Shown: positions 1 to 11,132, counted from the stretch's first letter. The stretch is DNA of 64,000 nucleotides from Phaeosaccion multiseriatum (GCA_965112735.1 OZ218962.1:682001-746000); one strand, 5' to 3'. Numbers and translations are program-made. Notes: generated by a model not told the origin, from the sequence alone.

Positions 1-1289
1 CAGGCAAGCAACCGCTGCTGCTGCTTGCTCGGGGCGGATCTTCGTCGTCCCCTGCTGTGGTATTGAGTAGTGTAGCCTCCATAGAAGTAACACCAGGAGG
101 TGGAGAGGCGAGTGCGGAGGGCAAGTCTCTCCCATGGTGGAGAAGCATTCACGACAGAGACATTGCCCTCCTGGCGCTCCCCTCCCTTCTAAGTCTTCTT
201 GTGGACCCAATGCTGAGCTTGGTAGACACATACTTTGTGGGGCGGCTGGGCGCCATCCAACTCGCATCCCTGGGGCCGTGCACAAGGTGTGTACAGGTTG
301 AAACAGTTGAAACTGTGTGATGAGTGCAAGCCAACAACGCAAGGAGTGGAGGGACCCCGAAGAGAGCAGGCGGTGCAGCCCAAGCAAGTGTAAAGACTGG
401 AGAGGGCAGCACAACCCCCCACATCCACATGTTCCCTACAGGAGCGTGTATGAATGGCCCTCTTTCTGTTCCCTCTGCCTCATGTCTGTCTCATGTCTGC
501 TGCCTCACCCTCGTGTCTATCTCTCGCCCCCCCACCCTTTGTGTCCTCGCTCAGCACGTTCCACATGGTGTTCAATAGCTTCAGAGCAATGACACAGTCC
601 ACCACCAGTTTGGTGAGTGCTTGCGTGCATGAGTGAGTGCGTGCATGAGTGCTTTCGTGCGTGGGTGCGTGTGCCAGAGAGAGAGTGAGGGACTGGAGGA
701 AGGTACCACTGCCGTTGGTGCTCCTCATCGTAACCTGTGGACCCTTCTGTCTCTGTGATGCCTCATCCGCGGATCCATATGCCTCTATGATGCCTCACAC
801 GCCAACCCATACGCCTCTATGCTGCCGCATAGGTGTCCAGCAGCTTGGCAGTGGGGGACAAGGAGCGAGCAGGTGGGTGGTGCATGTGAGTCACACGATG
901 TGCTCTAATGTACACATGCTCTATGGGCTTACGTTACAATACACATGGTGTCCCTCTCGTCATGGGGGAGGGGGTGGTGACGCTGCCACTTCTGTCACTG
1001 AGATCGGAGGCCTCTAGGCAGTGTGCATCAATGCCTTTTCTGAGACCCGTGGCTGGAGGGAATCAGACCGCCCCCAACACCTCTCTCTCTCCCTCTCTCC
1101 GTCCCTCCCTCTCCCTCCTCCCCCCCCCCTTCCCTGAGTAGGCGAGATCAGCCAAGCATCCCTCCTCCTGGCCTCCATGCTCGGACTCGTCCTTATGGGG
1201 CTGCTGCTGACCACAGGCCCGGCCATCCTCTCCCTCATGGGGGCACCCAACAGAGGCGCCACAGCACTGCTCCACGGCCACGGATTGAG
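1..1289 (+). pseudogene. MATE-family transporter, 5' gene fragment (unit 1)
   Basis: Four exons are recognisable: up to 286, 555-612, 833-872 and 1142-1289, all with matching phases and GT-AG borders. Spliced, they give the start of a multidrug/toxin-extrusion (MATE) transporter: the first helix with LVDTYFVGRLGAIQL, then a segment ending QSTTSL, then a loop with VGDKERA, then the hydrophobic helix SQASLLLASMLGLVLMGLLL. This is the order seen in chloroplast-type MATE proteins. MATE proteins have about 12 helices, but nothing resembling helices 3-12 follows: the DNA becomes a GT microsatellite and a short tail with an AATAAA signal at 1580-1585. I infer a truncated gene, possibly transcribed. 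The first exon begins before the window. Confidence 0.75.
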
Positions 1290-1331
1290 GTGAGGCAGTG
1301 AGGCAATGAGGCCGTGAGGAGAGGGTCCTGA

Positions 1332-1391
<60 letters not shown>

Positions 1392-2363
1392 TGTGTGTGT
1401 GCGTGCGTGCATGTGCGTGTTCCTACGTGCGCATGTCCTGGTCGGCCCATTTGCTAAAGAGGGGCAGTGCGAGTCCCTGGATGGAGGCACCGCTGCACAC
1501 GCGGAGTGCGGAGAGCTTTCAGTGAAGAGCGCAGTCCAAAGCATCTCATAAGGTGCCCTTTATTTATTTACCAACACCCAATAAAGTCTCAACTTGCCCC
1601 CCTCGCCCCTTCAAAAGAGTCGAGCAAGCACTCTCCAGCACTCGCCTTGTAAGCATCAGGTACGAATCATCGGGGGCGATGCCATTCACTCGACTGAGCC
1701 GCGTTGGGCTTCGGTCTGCTGCCTCCGCCCTCTTCCTGAGAGAGAGAGAGAGCGCCCAATCGCTGCATCAGTGACCACACGCTCACCTCTCGTGAGAGAC
1801 TGCCTGGCGCGGCGCTGCAGCAGCTCGAAGGACACAGTGATGCCGATGGACTGTAGCTGGACTGTAGCCAGTGGGGCCAACACGTCCTCTCCTGCCGCTG
1901 TAGCACCAACTGCTCCCCTTGCCGCACCACACATGACTCTGCAGGGCCGTGCGGAGGGAAACAAAGACGGATACGTGGTGTGTGCTCGGCAGCAGTAGGG
2001 GCAGACTGGTGCAGTTGTGGTGCCAGAGGTCGCGCTGGGAGGGGGAGATATCGTCAGTGCCGATGCAAGTCCCCCCCCCCAAGTCCCTCCTCTCCTCCTC
2101 CTGCTCTGAAGTGGTGGCTTCTGAGTGGAACGCAGAAGAGAGACAACAGCCAGTACATTCGCTTGCTCTTTGGTTCTCTTCCACTCGTGCTTCTTCCCCC
2201 ATCTGTGCTGCTGCTTAACCCTAACCTCAAAGTCGTTTCATCCTCCCCATGCCATCCGCCTCCCCTCACAAGTGTTCCGCCCCACCCTGTCTCTGTCATT
2301 CGCTCAAGAGTAGTCCCCCTCGACTCGCTCGGTCGCTTCGAGGCCGTGATTGTTCTCCCCTTT
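1290..2363. other. Region between MATE fragment and ankyrin gene (unit 1)
   Basis: About 1.07 kb between the last MATE exon and the ankyrin stop codon. It holds the GT tract, an AATAAA signal on the plus strand (1580-1585) and the presumed 3' ends of both convergent genes. A minus-strand open frame around 1686-1964 with a hydrophobic stretch is conserved in all three units, but I could not connect it to a gene. Confidence 0.5.
1336..1420. repeat. (GT)n microsatellite
   Basis: A long GT tract lies just after the last MATE exon. The same tract occurs in units 2 (7136-7196) and 3 (12911-12968) with different lengths and interruptions. Confidence 0.95.
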
Positions 2364-4292
2364 TCAATGCGTTTCCTCCTTCGCCCACCTGGAAGCGTCG
2401 TCGGCTCCGCGCATACCTGCGGCCACTTCCAGCGCGTTGTCGGAAGACACGCCCCTCTCCTGCGGCGGTAAGCCCCTCTCCTTGCCGAAGGTCGAGTCGC
2501 ACGTCCGCATAATGTCCGCAGGGCTTTGCGAGTCGAAGTATCGCTTGTCTGCCATCAGAAGACGATCACGGACCTCTTGCAGGACACCAAGCTCTCGAGC
2601 AGCAGTCAGAGCCTTGCCCACAGACGCCCCTGCGCAGAGAAGCTCGTGCATCACCCCTCCAAGATTCTTGTGTGCTGCGAAGAGGAGGGGACTTCTTCCG
2701 ATGTCATCCTTGATATCCACCGCAGCCCCGGCCTTGAGCAGGATGTGCAGGGCGTGCCCATGTCCTTCGATCGCAGCATAGTGCAGAGCAGTACTGCCGT
2801 GGTTGTCATGTCGATTCACGTCTGCCCCTGCCGACACGAACTCACGCAGCACCTCAGCGTGTCCATTATCCGCTGCAAGCATGAGAGCAGTATCCCCCTT
2901 CGCGTCATGTCGATTCACGTCTGCCCCTGCCGATATGAGCTCACGCAGCACCTCAGCGTGTCCATGTTGCGCCGCAAACATGAGAGCAGATCTCCCCTCA
3001 TTATCACGTCCATCCACGTCTGCCCCTGCCAATACGATCTCACGCAGCACCTCACCGTGTCCATTAAGCGCTGCCCACATGAGAGCAGTAATCCCCTGCG
3101 CGTCATGTCGATCCACGTCTGCCCCTGCCGATACCAGCTCACGCAGCAACTCAGCGTGTCCATTATGCGCTGCCATTATGAGAGCAGTCATCCCCTCATC
3201 ATCGGCTGCATCCACCTCAGCCCCGGCCTTGAGCAGGATGTGCAGGACATGCCCATGTCCGCCTTCAGCAGCGTAGCGCAGAGCAGTAACCCCCTTTGCG
3301 TCATGTCGATCCACGTCTGCCCCTGCTGATACGAGCTCACGCAGCACCTCAGCATGTCCATTAAGCGCTGCCGCCATGAGAGCAGTACTCCCCTTATCAT
3401 TGGTTGCATCCACCTCAGCCCCGGCCGTGAGCAGGATGTGCAGGGCATGCCCATGTCCGCCTTCCGCAGCGTAGTGCAGAGCAGTAGCCCCCTCCGCGTC
3501 ATGTCGATCCACGTCTGCCCCTGCCGATACGAGCTCACGCAGCACCTCAGCGTATCCACGTTGCGCTGCCACCATGAGGGCAGTAATACCCTCCGGGCCA
3601 TGTCGTCGATCCACGTCTGCCCCTGCCGATATGAGCTCACGTAGTACCCCACCGTGCCCCAGCCCCGCGGCCGCGATGAGAGGTGTCGTTCCGTTGTTCG
3701 TGGCTCGATTCACATTGGCGCCCCCCGCGATTAAAGCTCTGACGACTTCTGTGTGCCCCCAGTCTGAAGCTGCACTCAAGGCCGTCCCCACGTCAACTGC
3801 TTGATCCAAATCAGCACCGGCCTCCATCAGTATCTGCACAACGTCCAGATGGCCACGTCCGCAAGCCCACACCCACACACATCAATGGTGTGACATCGTC
3901 AGGAGTCATCGCTTTGTGGTTTGGAGATGCCCCTCCATCCAGTAGAAGCTCCACGATGTCTGCTCTGCCCGCCGTCGCCGCTACAGTCATTGGGGGGTGC
4001 CCGACAGCACAAATCGCGGCATCGAGGCAAGCCTTCCTTCCCCCCTCTTTAGCGACGAGGGCGCTAATGGCTCGCTTGACATTCTTGATAGTCTCCCCCC
4101 CGCGGATGGCGTCGTAGAGGCGCGTGGCCTGTCACGGCAGTCGGAAGAGAGTCGAGGAGCCAGAGAGGCGTAGGCGAGGGAGGAGGCAAGGCCACACGAT
4201 AGGTTGTCCTTTTGCCAGACGTGGATCGAGGGGAAAAAATAACGTACCTCTCCGCTCACTCGGGGGGGTCCCCCACTGCTCTGGGACGCCAT
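2364..4292 (-). pseudogene. Ankyrin-repeat protein, copy 1, frame broken by a 10-nt insertion
   Basis: Exon 1 is 4292-4248 (15 codons, MASQSSGGPPRVSGE); the intron has a GTACGT donor; exon 2 runs from 4128 to the stop at 2364. Exon 2 begins ATRLYDAIRGGETIKNVKRA and then encodes 14 ankyrin repeats of about 33 residues of two alternating kinds (TALM-type ending ELVSAGADVDRH, and TALHYAA-type ending HILLTAGAEVDA), followed by a conserved non-ankyrin tail containing CDSTFGKERGLPP. Near 3872-3886 this copy has about 10 extra bases (CCCACACC-like) compared with copies 2 and 3, which shifts the frame inside the second repeat. Either this copy is a pseudogene or translation starts downstream at an internal Met, giving about 504 residues. 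Ankyrin arrays bind proteins; the partner is unknown. Confidence 0.85.
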
Positions 4293-4344
4293 GCTGGGGC
4301 GCCTTCTCTGCAGGTCTCAAAGAATCCTCAACAAGACCGATTTA

Positions 4345-5346
4345 CGCCGCATAATGGTTAGCAAGGACCATGGGAAAAACCCAGCTGTGAGTTTGGATGT
4401 GGATCACCATCGTCCCACTTTTTTCTCTAAGCCCCGGTGCCATGGGCTTCATCGCCACCTCCCCGGGACAAGTCTCCATGCCGGCCCAAGACATGGTAGC
4501 GGCCCTACGAAGCTCCCTGGGCATCAACGGCCTCTGCAGCCCAGGAGAACCCGACGCGCTAGTCTGCACCCGGTGCAACACACGCGCTGACTCGACGCAC
4601 CCATTCAGTGCCCCAACCAGAGCATCCTCTACCACACCGGGATGCTCTCCTCCGTCGAGGACATGTTCAAGCAGAACTATGTATCCCGCGTCGGCCACGA
4701 GAGCTCGGAGTACTTCAACCCCCCGCACAACATCGCCCGGACCTTCCGCATGGACGCCACCCTCCCCAGACGCGCCCTCTCCGGAGCTCGCGACCCAACC
4801 TATGCCCACCCGGCGCATATGCTCGACCTAACCCTGAGTAACAATATTTGCAGGACGGCCTTGAATGTGCTTCTCACGGACACCAGACCGGGAGCGGCAG
4901 CAGCCAACAGCGAGACCCGCAAGGAGCGACACTACAGGGGCACCTACGACCGAGAGCGCGTACGCCTCTCCACATTCGCCATCGAGACCCACGGTCGACT
5001 CGGCGCACAGGCGCAATCGTTCCTGCACGCACTCGCCGAGCACGTGGTGACACGTACGGGCCGCACTGGCTCCTCCACGACCAAGGGCCACGTCCTGACC
5101 AGACTTCGCCGTCTCGTCAGCTGCAGCCACCAGATGTGGCTCTCGGAGCGAGAGCGCCTTCCTGGGTCGGCTCAACCGCGGAGCCGGTCCTGCACTCCCC
5201 CTCCCCGCCCTCGAGGGGGAGTAACCGGCCCCTCGAGGGCCCCGGCGACACAGCGATACCCGCGCACACACACACACACACACACACGTACACACACACA
5301 CACACACACGCACACTTCACATTCACATTTTCAGTTTATTAGGTGA
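4345..5346 (+). mobile_element. 5'-truncated non-LTR retrotransposon, C-terminal RT-polyprotein end (unit 1)
   Basis: The translated sequence has the hallmarks of the C-terminal part of LINE-type polyproteins downstream of the reverse transcriptase: FIATSPGQVSMPAQD, DMVAALRSSLGI, a CCHC knuckle (CTRCNTRADSTH then C), then DLTLSNNICRTAL, a Lys/Arg-rich RKERHYRGTYDRER stretch and STFAIETHGRLGAQAQ. The reverse transcriptase itself is missing, as in typical 5' truncation. In this copy one base is lost at about 4600, just after the His of the knuckle, splitting the frame into 4397-4831 and 4642-5346. The 3' side ends in a CA repeat. Confidence 0.8.
5266..5320. repeat. (CA)n microsatellite
   Basis: The CA tract (with CGTA interruption) sits at the 3' end of the retrotransposon fragment. 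Its counterpart in unit 2 (11045-11104) is longer. Confidence 0.95.
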
Positions 5347-5612
5347 TTCCTATTTAAAGATTGGGATTGGGAGCGCGGTCAAGGCCGCAGTTGCTGCTCC
5401 TTTGAGGGTGCGCCAAGTACGCATACCTTACCAAGGCTCTCCTATCTCCACTTCAAGCGGGGGGCTGCAGCAAAAGAGAGTGGGAGACGAAGGACAGCAG
5501 TCCGAGAAGGAGCAGAAGATGCAACAGGAGCAGGAGCAGAAGAAGTAGCAGCTGCTCCAGCTACGATAGGTGCTCTGACAACCACCAGCAGCAGCAGCAG
5601 CAGGGCCAATGG
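5341..5612 (+). promoter_or_regulatory. 5' flank of the MATE fragment (unit 2)
   Basis: About 270 bp between the end of the retrotransposon fragment and the first Met of the MATE exon. It contains a TATTTAAAG element at about 5350 and an AG/CAG-rich stretch. The same sequence precedes the unit 3 copy (11131-11402). Promoter role is inferred only from position. Confidence 0.35.
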
Positions 5613-7054
5613 ATGGATCAGCCTCGGCGTGGGAGGCAGCGTGTCTCTAGCCTGATCAGGAGGGCCCAGAGCAGGAGAGGCCGGACCGGAGGCACCGACC
5701 CAGGCAGGCAACCGCTGCTGCTGCTTGCTCGGGGCGGATCTTCGTCGTCCCCTGTGGTATTGAGTAGTGTAGCCTCCATAGAAGTAGCACCAGGAGGTGG
5801 AGAGGCGAGTGCGGAGGGCAAGTCTCTCCCATGGTGGAGAAGCATTCACGACAGAGACATTACCCTCCTGGCGCTCCCCTCCCTTCTAAGTCTTCTTGTG
5901 GACCCTATGCTGAGCTTAGTAGACACATACTTTGTGGGGCGGCTGGGCGCCATCCAACTCGCATCCCTGGGGCCGTGCACAAGGTGTGTACAGGTTGAAA
6001 AAGTTGAAACTGTGTGATGAGTGCAAGTCAACAACGCAAGGAGTGGGGGAACCCCGAAGAGAGCAGGTCGTGCAGCCCAAGCACGTGTAAAGACTGGAAA
6101 GCGCAGCACACCCCCCCGCATACACATGTGCCCTACGGGAGCGTGTATGAATGGCCCTCTTTCTGTTCCCTCTGCCTCATGTCTGCCCCATGTCTGCCTC
6201 ATGTCTGTCTCATGTCTGTCTCATGTCTGTCTCATGTCTGTCTCATGTCTGTCTCATGTCTGCCTCACCCTCGTGTCTATCTCTCGCCCCCCCACCCTTT
6301 GTGTCCTCGCTCAGCACGTTCCACATGGTGTTCAATAGCTTCAGAGCAATGACACAGTCCACCACCAGTTTGGTGAGTGCTTGCGTGCATGAGTGAATGC
6401 GTGCATGAGTGCTTTCGCGCGTGGGTGCGTGTGCCAGAGAGAGAGTGAGGGACTGGAGGAAGGTACCACTGCCGTTGGTGCTCCTCATTGTAACCTGTGG
6501 TCCCTTCTGTCTCTGTGATGCCTCATCCGCGGATCCGTATGCCTCTATGATGCCTCACACGCCAACCCATACGCCTCTATGCTGCCGCACAGGTGTCCAG
6601 CAGCTTGGTAGTGGGGGACAAGGAGCGAGCAGGTGGGTGGTGCATGTGAGTCACACGATGTGCTCTAATGGACTAGCAGGACACATGCTCTATGGGCTTA
6701 CGTTACAATACTCATGGCGTCCCTCTCGTCAAGAGGGAGGGGGTGCTCCTGCCGCCACTTCTGTCACTGAGGTCGGAGGCCACTGGTGTGCATCGATGCC
6801 TTTTCTGAGACCCGTGGCTGGAAGGAACCAGACCGCCCCCAACACCTATCTCTCTCCCTCTCTCCGTCCCTCCCTCTCCCTCCTCCCCCCCCCCTCCCCT
6901 GAGTAGGCGAGATCAGCCAAGCATCCCTCCTCCTGGCCTCCATGCTCGGACTCGTCCTTCAGGGGCTGCTGCTGACCACAGGCCCGGCCATCCTCTCCCT
7001 CATGGGGGCACCCAACAGAGGCGCCACAGCACTGCTCCACGGCCACGGATTGAG
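5613..7054 (+). pseudogene. MATE-family transporter, 5' gene fragment (unit 2)
   Basis: Exons are 5613-5983, 6315-6372, 6593-6632 and 6907-7054. Phases join cleanly (2, 0, 1), giving about 205 residues. The first exon starts MDQPRRGRQRV, a basic, Ser-rich leader of about 75 residues that could be an organelle-targeting sequence, before the conserved MATE start (WWRSIHDRD, then LVDTYFVGRLGAIQL). The second helix ends PAILSLMGAP. As in the other units the rest of the transporter is absent and an AATAAA signal follows at 7366-7371. This is the only copy that is fully inside the window and unbroken, so if any fragment makes a short product it is this one. Confidence 0.75.
6176..6265. repeat. 10-bp intronic minisatellite TCATGTCTGT
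   Basis: The first MATE intron contains tandem copies of a 10-mer (TCATGTCTGT with C/T variants). There are about eight here, about two in unit 1 (479-502) and about six in unit 3 (11971-12035), showing copy-number change after duplication. Confidence 0.9.
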
Positions 7055-7151
7055 GTGAGGCAGTGAGGCAATGAGGCAGTGAGGAGAGGGTCCTGACACC
7101 TGGCACTAACGACGCCCCGGTCCATAGTGCTGATACGTGTGTGTGTGTGAG

Positions 7152-7196
<45 letters not shown>

Positions 7197-8149
7197 ATGT
7201 GCGTGTTCCTACGTGCGCATGTCCTGGTCGGCCCATTTGCTAAAGAGGGGCAGTGCGAGTCCCTGGATGGAGGCACCGCTGCACACGCGGAGTGCGGAGA
7301 GCTTTCAGTGAAGAGCGCAGTCCAAAGCATCTCATAAGGTGCCCTTTACATATTTACCAACACCCAATAAAGTCTCAACTTGCCCCCCTCGCCCCTTCAA
7401 AAGAGTCGAGCAAGCACTCTCCAGCACTCGCCTTGTAAGCATCAGGTACGAATCATCGGGGGCGATGCCACTCACTCGACTGAGCCGCGTTGGGCTTCGG
7501 TCTGCTGCCTCCGCCCTCTTCCTGAGAGAGAGAGAGAGCGCCCAATCGCTGCATCAGTGACCACACGCTCACCTCTCGTGAGAGACTGCCTGGCGCGGCG
7601 CTGCAGCAGCTCGAAGGACACAGTGATGCCGATGGACTGTAGCTGGACTGTAGCCAGTGGGGCCAACACGTCCTCTCCTGCCGCTGTAGCACCAACTGCT
7701 CCCCTTGCCGCACCACACATGACTCTGCAGGGCCGTGCGGAGGGAAACAAAGACGGATACGTGGTGTGTGCTCGGCAGCAGTAGGGGCAGACTGGTGCAG
7801 TTGTGGTGCCGGAGGTCGCGCTGGGAGGGGGAGATATCGTCAGTGCCGATGCAAGTCCCCCCCCAAGTCCCTCCTCTCCTCCTGCTCCGAAGTGGTGGCT
7901 GCTGAGTGGAACGCAGAAGAGAGACAACAGCCAGTAATATACATTCGCTTGCTCTCTGATTCTCTTCCACTCGTGCTTCTTCCCCCATCTGTGCTGCTGC
8001 TTAACCCTAACCTCAAAGTCGTTTCATCCTCCCCATGCCATCCGCCTCCCCTCACAAGTGTTCCGCCCCACCCTGTCTCTGTCATTCGCTCAAGAGTAGT
8101 CCCCCTCGACTCGCTCGGTCGCTTCGAGGCCGTGATTGTTCTCCCCTTT
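7055..8149. other. Region between MATE fragment and ankyrin gene (unit 2)
   Basis: Counterpart of 1290-2363. It holds the GT tract, AATAAA on the plus strand (7366-7371) and the 3' flank of the ankyrin gene. No additional gene could be supported. Confidence 0.5.
7136..7196. repeat. (GT)n microsatellite (unit 2)
   Basis: Same position relative to the MATE fragment as the unit 1 tract. It is preceded here by about 35 bp (CACCTGGCACTAACGACG...) that unit 1 lacks and unit 3 has. Confidence 0.95.
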
Positions 8150-10069
8150 TCAATGCGTTTCCTCCTTCGCCCACCTGGAAGCGTCGTCGGCTCCGCGCAT
8201 ACCTGCGGCCACTTCCAGCGCGTTGTCGGAAGACACGCCCCTCTCCTGCGGCGGTAAGCCCCTCTCCTTGCCGAAGGTCGAGTCGCACGTCCGCATAATG
8301 TCCGCAGGGCTTTGCGAGTCGAAGTATCGCTTGTCTGCCATCAGAAGACGATCACGGACCTCTTGCAGGACACCAAGCTCTCGAGCAGCAGTCAGAGCCT
8401 TGCCCACAGACGCCCCTGCGCAGAGAAGCTCGTGCATCACCCCTCCAAGATTCTTGTGTGCTGCGAAGAGGAGGGGACTTCTTCCGATGTCATCCTTGAT
8501 ATCCACCGCAGCCCCGGCCTTGAGCAGGATGTGCAGGGCGTGCCCATGTCCTTCGATCGCAGCATAGTGCAGAGCAGTACTGCCGTGGTTGTCATGTCGA
8601 TTCACGTCTGCCCCTGCCGACACGAACTCACGCAGCACCTCAGCGTGTCCATTATCCGCTGCAAGCATGAGAGCAGTACCCCCCTTCGCGTCATGTCGAT
8701 TCACGTCTGCCCCTGCCGATATGAGCTCACGCAGCACCTCAGCGTGTCCATAGTGCGCCGCAAACATGAGAGCAGTTCTCCCCTCATTATCACGTCCATC
8801 CACGTCTGCCCCTGCCAATACGATCTCACGCAGCACCTCAGCGTGTCCATTATCCGCTGCAAGCATGAGAGCAGTCATCCCCTCCGCGTCATGTCGATCC
8901 ACGTCTGCCCCTGCCGATACCAGCTCACGCAGCACCTCAGCATTTCCTCTACCCGCTGCAAACATGAGAGCAGTAGTCCCCTCATCATCGGCTGCATCCA
9001 CGTCTGCCTCTGCCGATACGAGCTCACGCAGCAACTCAGCGTGTCCTTCAAGCGATACCACCATGAGAGCAGTCATCTCCTTTGGGCCATGTCGATCCAC
9101 GTCTGCCCCTGCCGATACGAGCTCACGCAGCACCTCAGCATGTCCATTAAGCGCTGCCGCCATGAGAGCAGTACTCCCCTTATCATTGGTTGCATCCACC
9201 TCAGCCCCGGCCGTGAGCAGGATGTGCAGGGCATGCCCATGTCCGCCTTCCGCAGCGTAGTGCAGAGCAGTAGCCCCCTCCGCGTCATGTCGATCCACGT
9301 CTGCCCCTGCCGATACGAGCTCACGCAGCACCTCAGCGTATCCACGTTGCGCTGCCACCATGAGGGCAGTAATACCCTCCGGGCCATGTCGTCGATCCAC
9401 GTCTGCCCCTGCCGATATGAGCTCACGTAGTACCCCACCGTGCCCCAGCCCCGCGGCCGCGATGAGAGGTGTCGTTCCGTTGTTCGTGGCTCGATTCACA
9501 TTGGCGCCCCCCGCGATCAAAGCTCTGACGACTTCTGTGTGCCCACCGTCTGAAGCTGCACACAAGGCCGTACCCATGTCAACTGCTTGATCTAAATCAG
9601 CACCGGCCTCCATGAGTATCTGCACAATGTTTAGAAGGCCAAGTACGCAAGCCCCCATCAATGGTGTGACACTGCCAGGGCTCAACGCTTTGTGGTTTGG
9701 ACATGCCCCTTCCCCCAGTAGAAGCTCCACGATGTCTGCTCTGCCCGCCGTCGCCGCTACAGTCATTGGGGGGTGCCCGACAGCACAAATCGCGGCATCG
9801 AGGCAAGCCTTCCTTCCCCCCTCTTTAGCGACGAGGGCGCTAATGGCTCGCTTGACATTCTTGATAGTCTCCCCCCCGCGGATGGCGTCGTAGAGGCGCG
9901 TGGCCTGTCACGGCAGTCGGAAGAGAGTCGAGGAGCCAGAGAGGCGTAAGCGAGGGAGGAGGCAAGGCCACACGATAGGTTGTCCTTTTGCCAGACGTGG
10001 ATCGAGGAGGAAAAAATAACGTACCTCTCCGCTCACTCGGGGGGGTCCCCCACTGCTCTGGGACGCCAT
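8150..10069 (-). CDS. Ankyrin-repeat protein, copy 2 (intact)
   Basis: Two exons: 10069-10025 (15 codons) and 9904-8150, joined in phase 0 through a 120-bp intron (GTACGT donor, TGACAG acceptor). The product is about 599 residues: a short Ser/Gly/Pro start, a 40-residue segment (YDAIRGGETIKNVKRAIS) ending AVGHPPMTVAATAGRADIV, 14 ankyrin repeats, a linker (KALTAARELGVLQEVRDRLL) and a conserved tail with FGKERGLPPQERG. No signal peptide or membrane segment is visible, so it is probably cytosolic or nuclear. Compared with copy 1, repeats 8-9 are a different pair of modules, although the repeat number is the same (14). Function unknown beyond protein binding expected of ankyrin arrays. Its start lies back-to-back with the retrotransposon fragment. 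Confidence 0.85.
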
Positions 10070-10139
10070 ACTGGGGCGCCTTCTCTGCAGGTCTCAAAGA
10101 ATCCTCAACAAGACCGATTTATACGCCGCGATAATGGAT

Positions 10140-11040
10140 ATAGGGACCATGGGAAAAACCCAGCTGTGAGTTTGGATGTGGATCACCATCGTCCCACTTT
10201 TTACTCTAAGCCCCGGTGCCATGAGCTTCATCGCCACCTCCCCGGGACAAGTCTCCATGCCGGCCCAAGACATGGTAGCGGCCCTACGAAGCTCCCTGGG
10301 CATCAACTGCCTCTGCAGCCCAGGAGAACCCGACGCGCTAGTCTGCACCCGCTGCAACACACGCGCTGACTCGACGCACGCCATTCAGTGCCCCAACCAG
10401 AGCATCCTCTACCACACCGGGATGCTCTCCTCCGTCGAGGACATGTTCAAGCAGAACTATGTATCCCGCGTCGGCCACGAGAGCTCGGAGTACTTCAACC
10501 CCCCGCACAACATCGCCCGGACCTTCCGCATGGACGCCACCCTCCCCAGACGCGCCCTCTCCGGAGCTCGCGACCCAACCTATGCCCACCCGGCGCATAT
10601 GCTCGACCTAACCCTGAGTAACAACATTTGCAGGACGGCCTTGAATGTGCTTCTCACGGACACCAGACCGGGAGCGGCAGCAGCCAACAGCGAGACCCGC
10701 AAGGAGCGACACTACAGGGGCACCTACGACCGAGAGCGCGTACGCCTCTCCACATTCGCCATCGAGACCCACGGTCGACTCGGCGCACAGGCGCAATCGC
10801 TCCTGCACGCACTCGCCGAGCACGTGGTGACACGTACGGGCCGCACTGGCTCCTCCACGACCAAGGGCCACGTCCTGACCAGACTTCGCCGTCTCGTCAG
10901 CTGCAGCCACCAGATGTGGCTCTCGGAGCGAGAGCGCCTTCCTGGGTCGGCTCAACCGCGGAGCCGGTCCTGCACTCCCCCTCCCCGCCCTCGAGGGGGA
11001 GTAACCGGCCCCTCGAGGGCCCCGGCGACACAGCGATACC

Positions 11041-11079
<39 letters not shown>

Positions 11080-11132
11080 ACACACACACACACACACACG
11101 CACACTTCACATTCACACTTTCAGTTTCTTAG
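10140..11132 (+). mobile_element. 5'-truncated non-LTR retrotransposon, C-terminal RT-polyprotein end (unit 2)
   Basis: One uninterrupted frame, 10176-11132 (318 residues), equivalent to the unit 1 fragment but without its frameshift. It shows the CCHC knuckle CTRCNTRADSTHAIQC (spacing CX2CX7HX3C), the DLTLSNNIC segment, the basic KERHYRGTYDRERVR stretch and the FAIETHGRLG motif of LINE-type polyproteins, then a Pro/Arg-rich end and a His-Thr run encoded by the CA repeat. The reverse transcriptase domain is missing, so this is a dead fragment. It lies at the same site as in unit 1, so it was copied with the unit. Confidence 0.8.
11045..11104. repeat. (CA)n microsatellite (unit 2)
   Basis: CA tract with a CGTA interruption at the 3' end of the retrotransposon fragment; longer than the copy at 5266. 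Confidence 0.95.

Larger units (their letters stand above)
1..5700. repeat. Tandem duplication unit 1 of 3
   Basis: The sequence starting at base 1 recurs almost unchanged at 5701 and 11491. Unit 1 contains a MATE fragment (+), an ankyrin gene (-) and a retrotransposon fragment (+), in that order. Identity to unit 2 is visibly very high, including introns and intergenic DNA; differences are mainly microsatellite and minisatellite length, a few short indels and a divergent block inside the ankyrin gene. The unit probably starts before the window, because the 5' end of the MATE exon, present in units 2 and 3, is cut off here. Confidence 0.95.

Noticed and set aside
1336-1551. Poly-Cys/Val and His/Thr frames over GT repeats
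   Set aside because: Microsatellite artefacts.
2217-2232. TTAACCCTAACC, telomere-like motif, also in units 2 and 3
   Set aside because: Only about one and a half repeats; too short to be an interstitial telomere.
8312-9430. Long plus-strand open frame (372 codons) antisense to ankyrin copy 2, with similar ones opposite copies 1 and 3
   Set aside because: Its repeats are the mirror of the ankyrin repeats on the other strand; composition is Cys/His/Ser-rich and unlike a real protein, and the minus strand has the conserved domain and splice structure.
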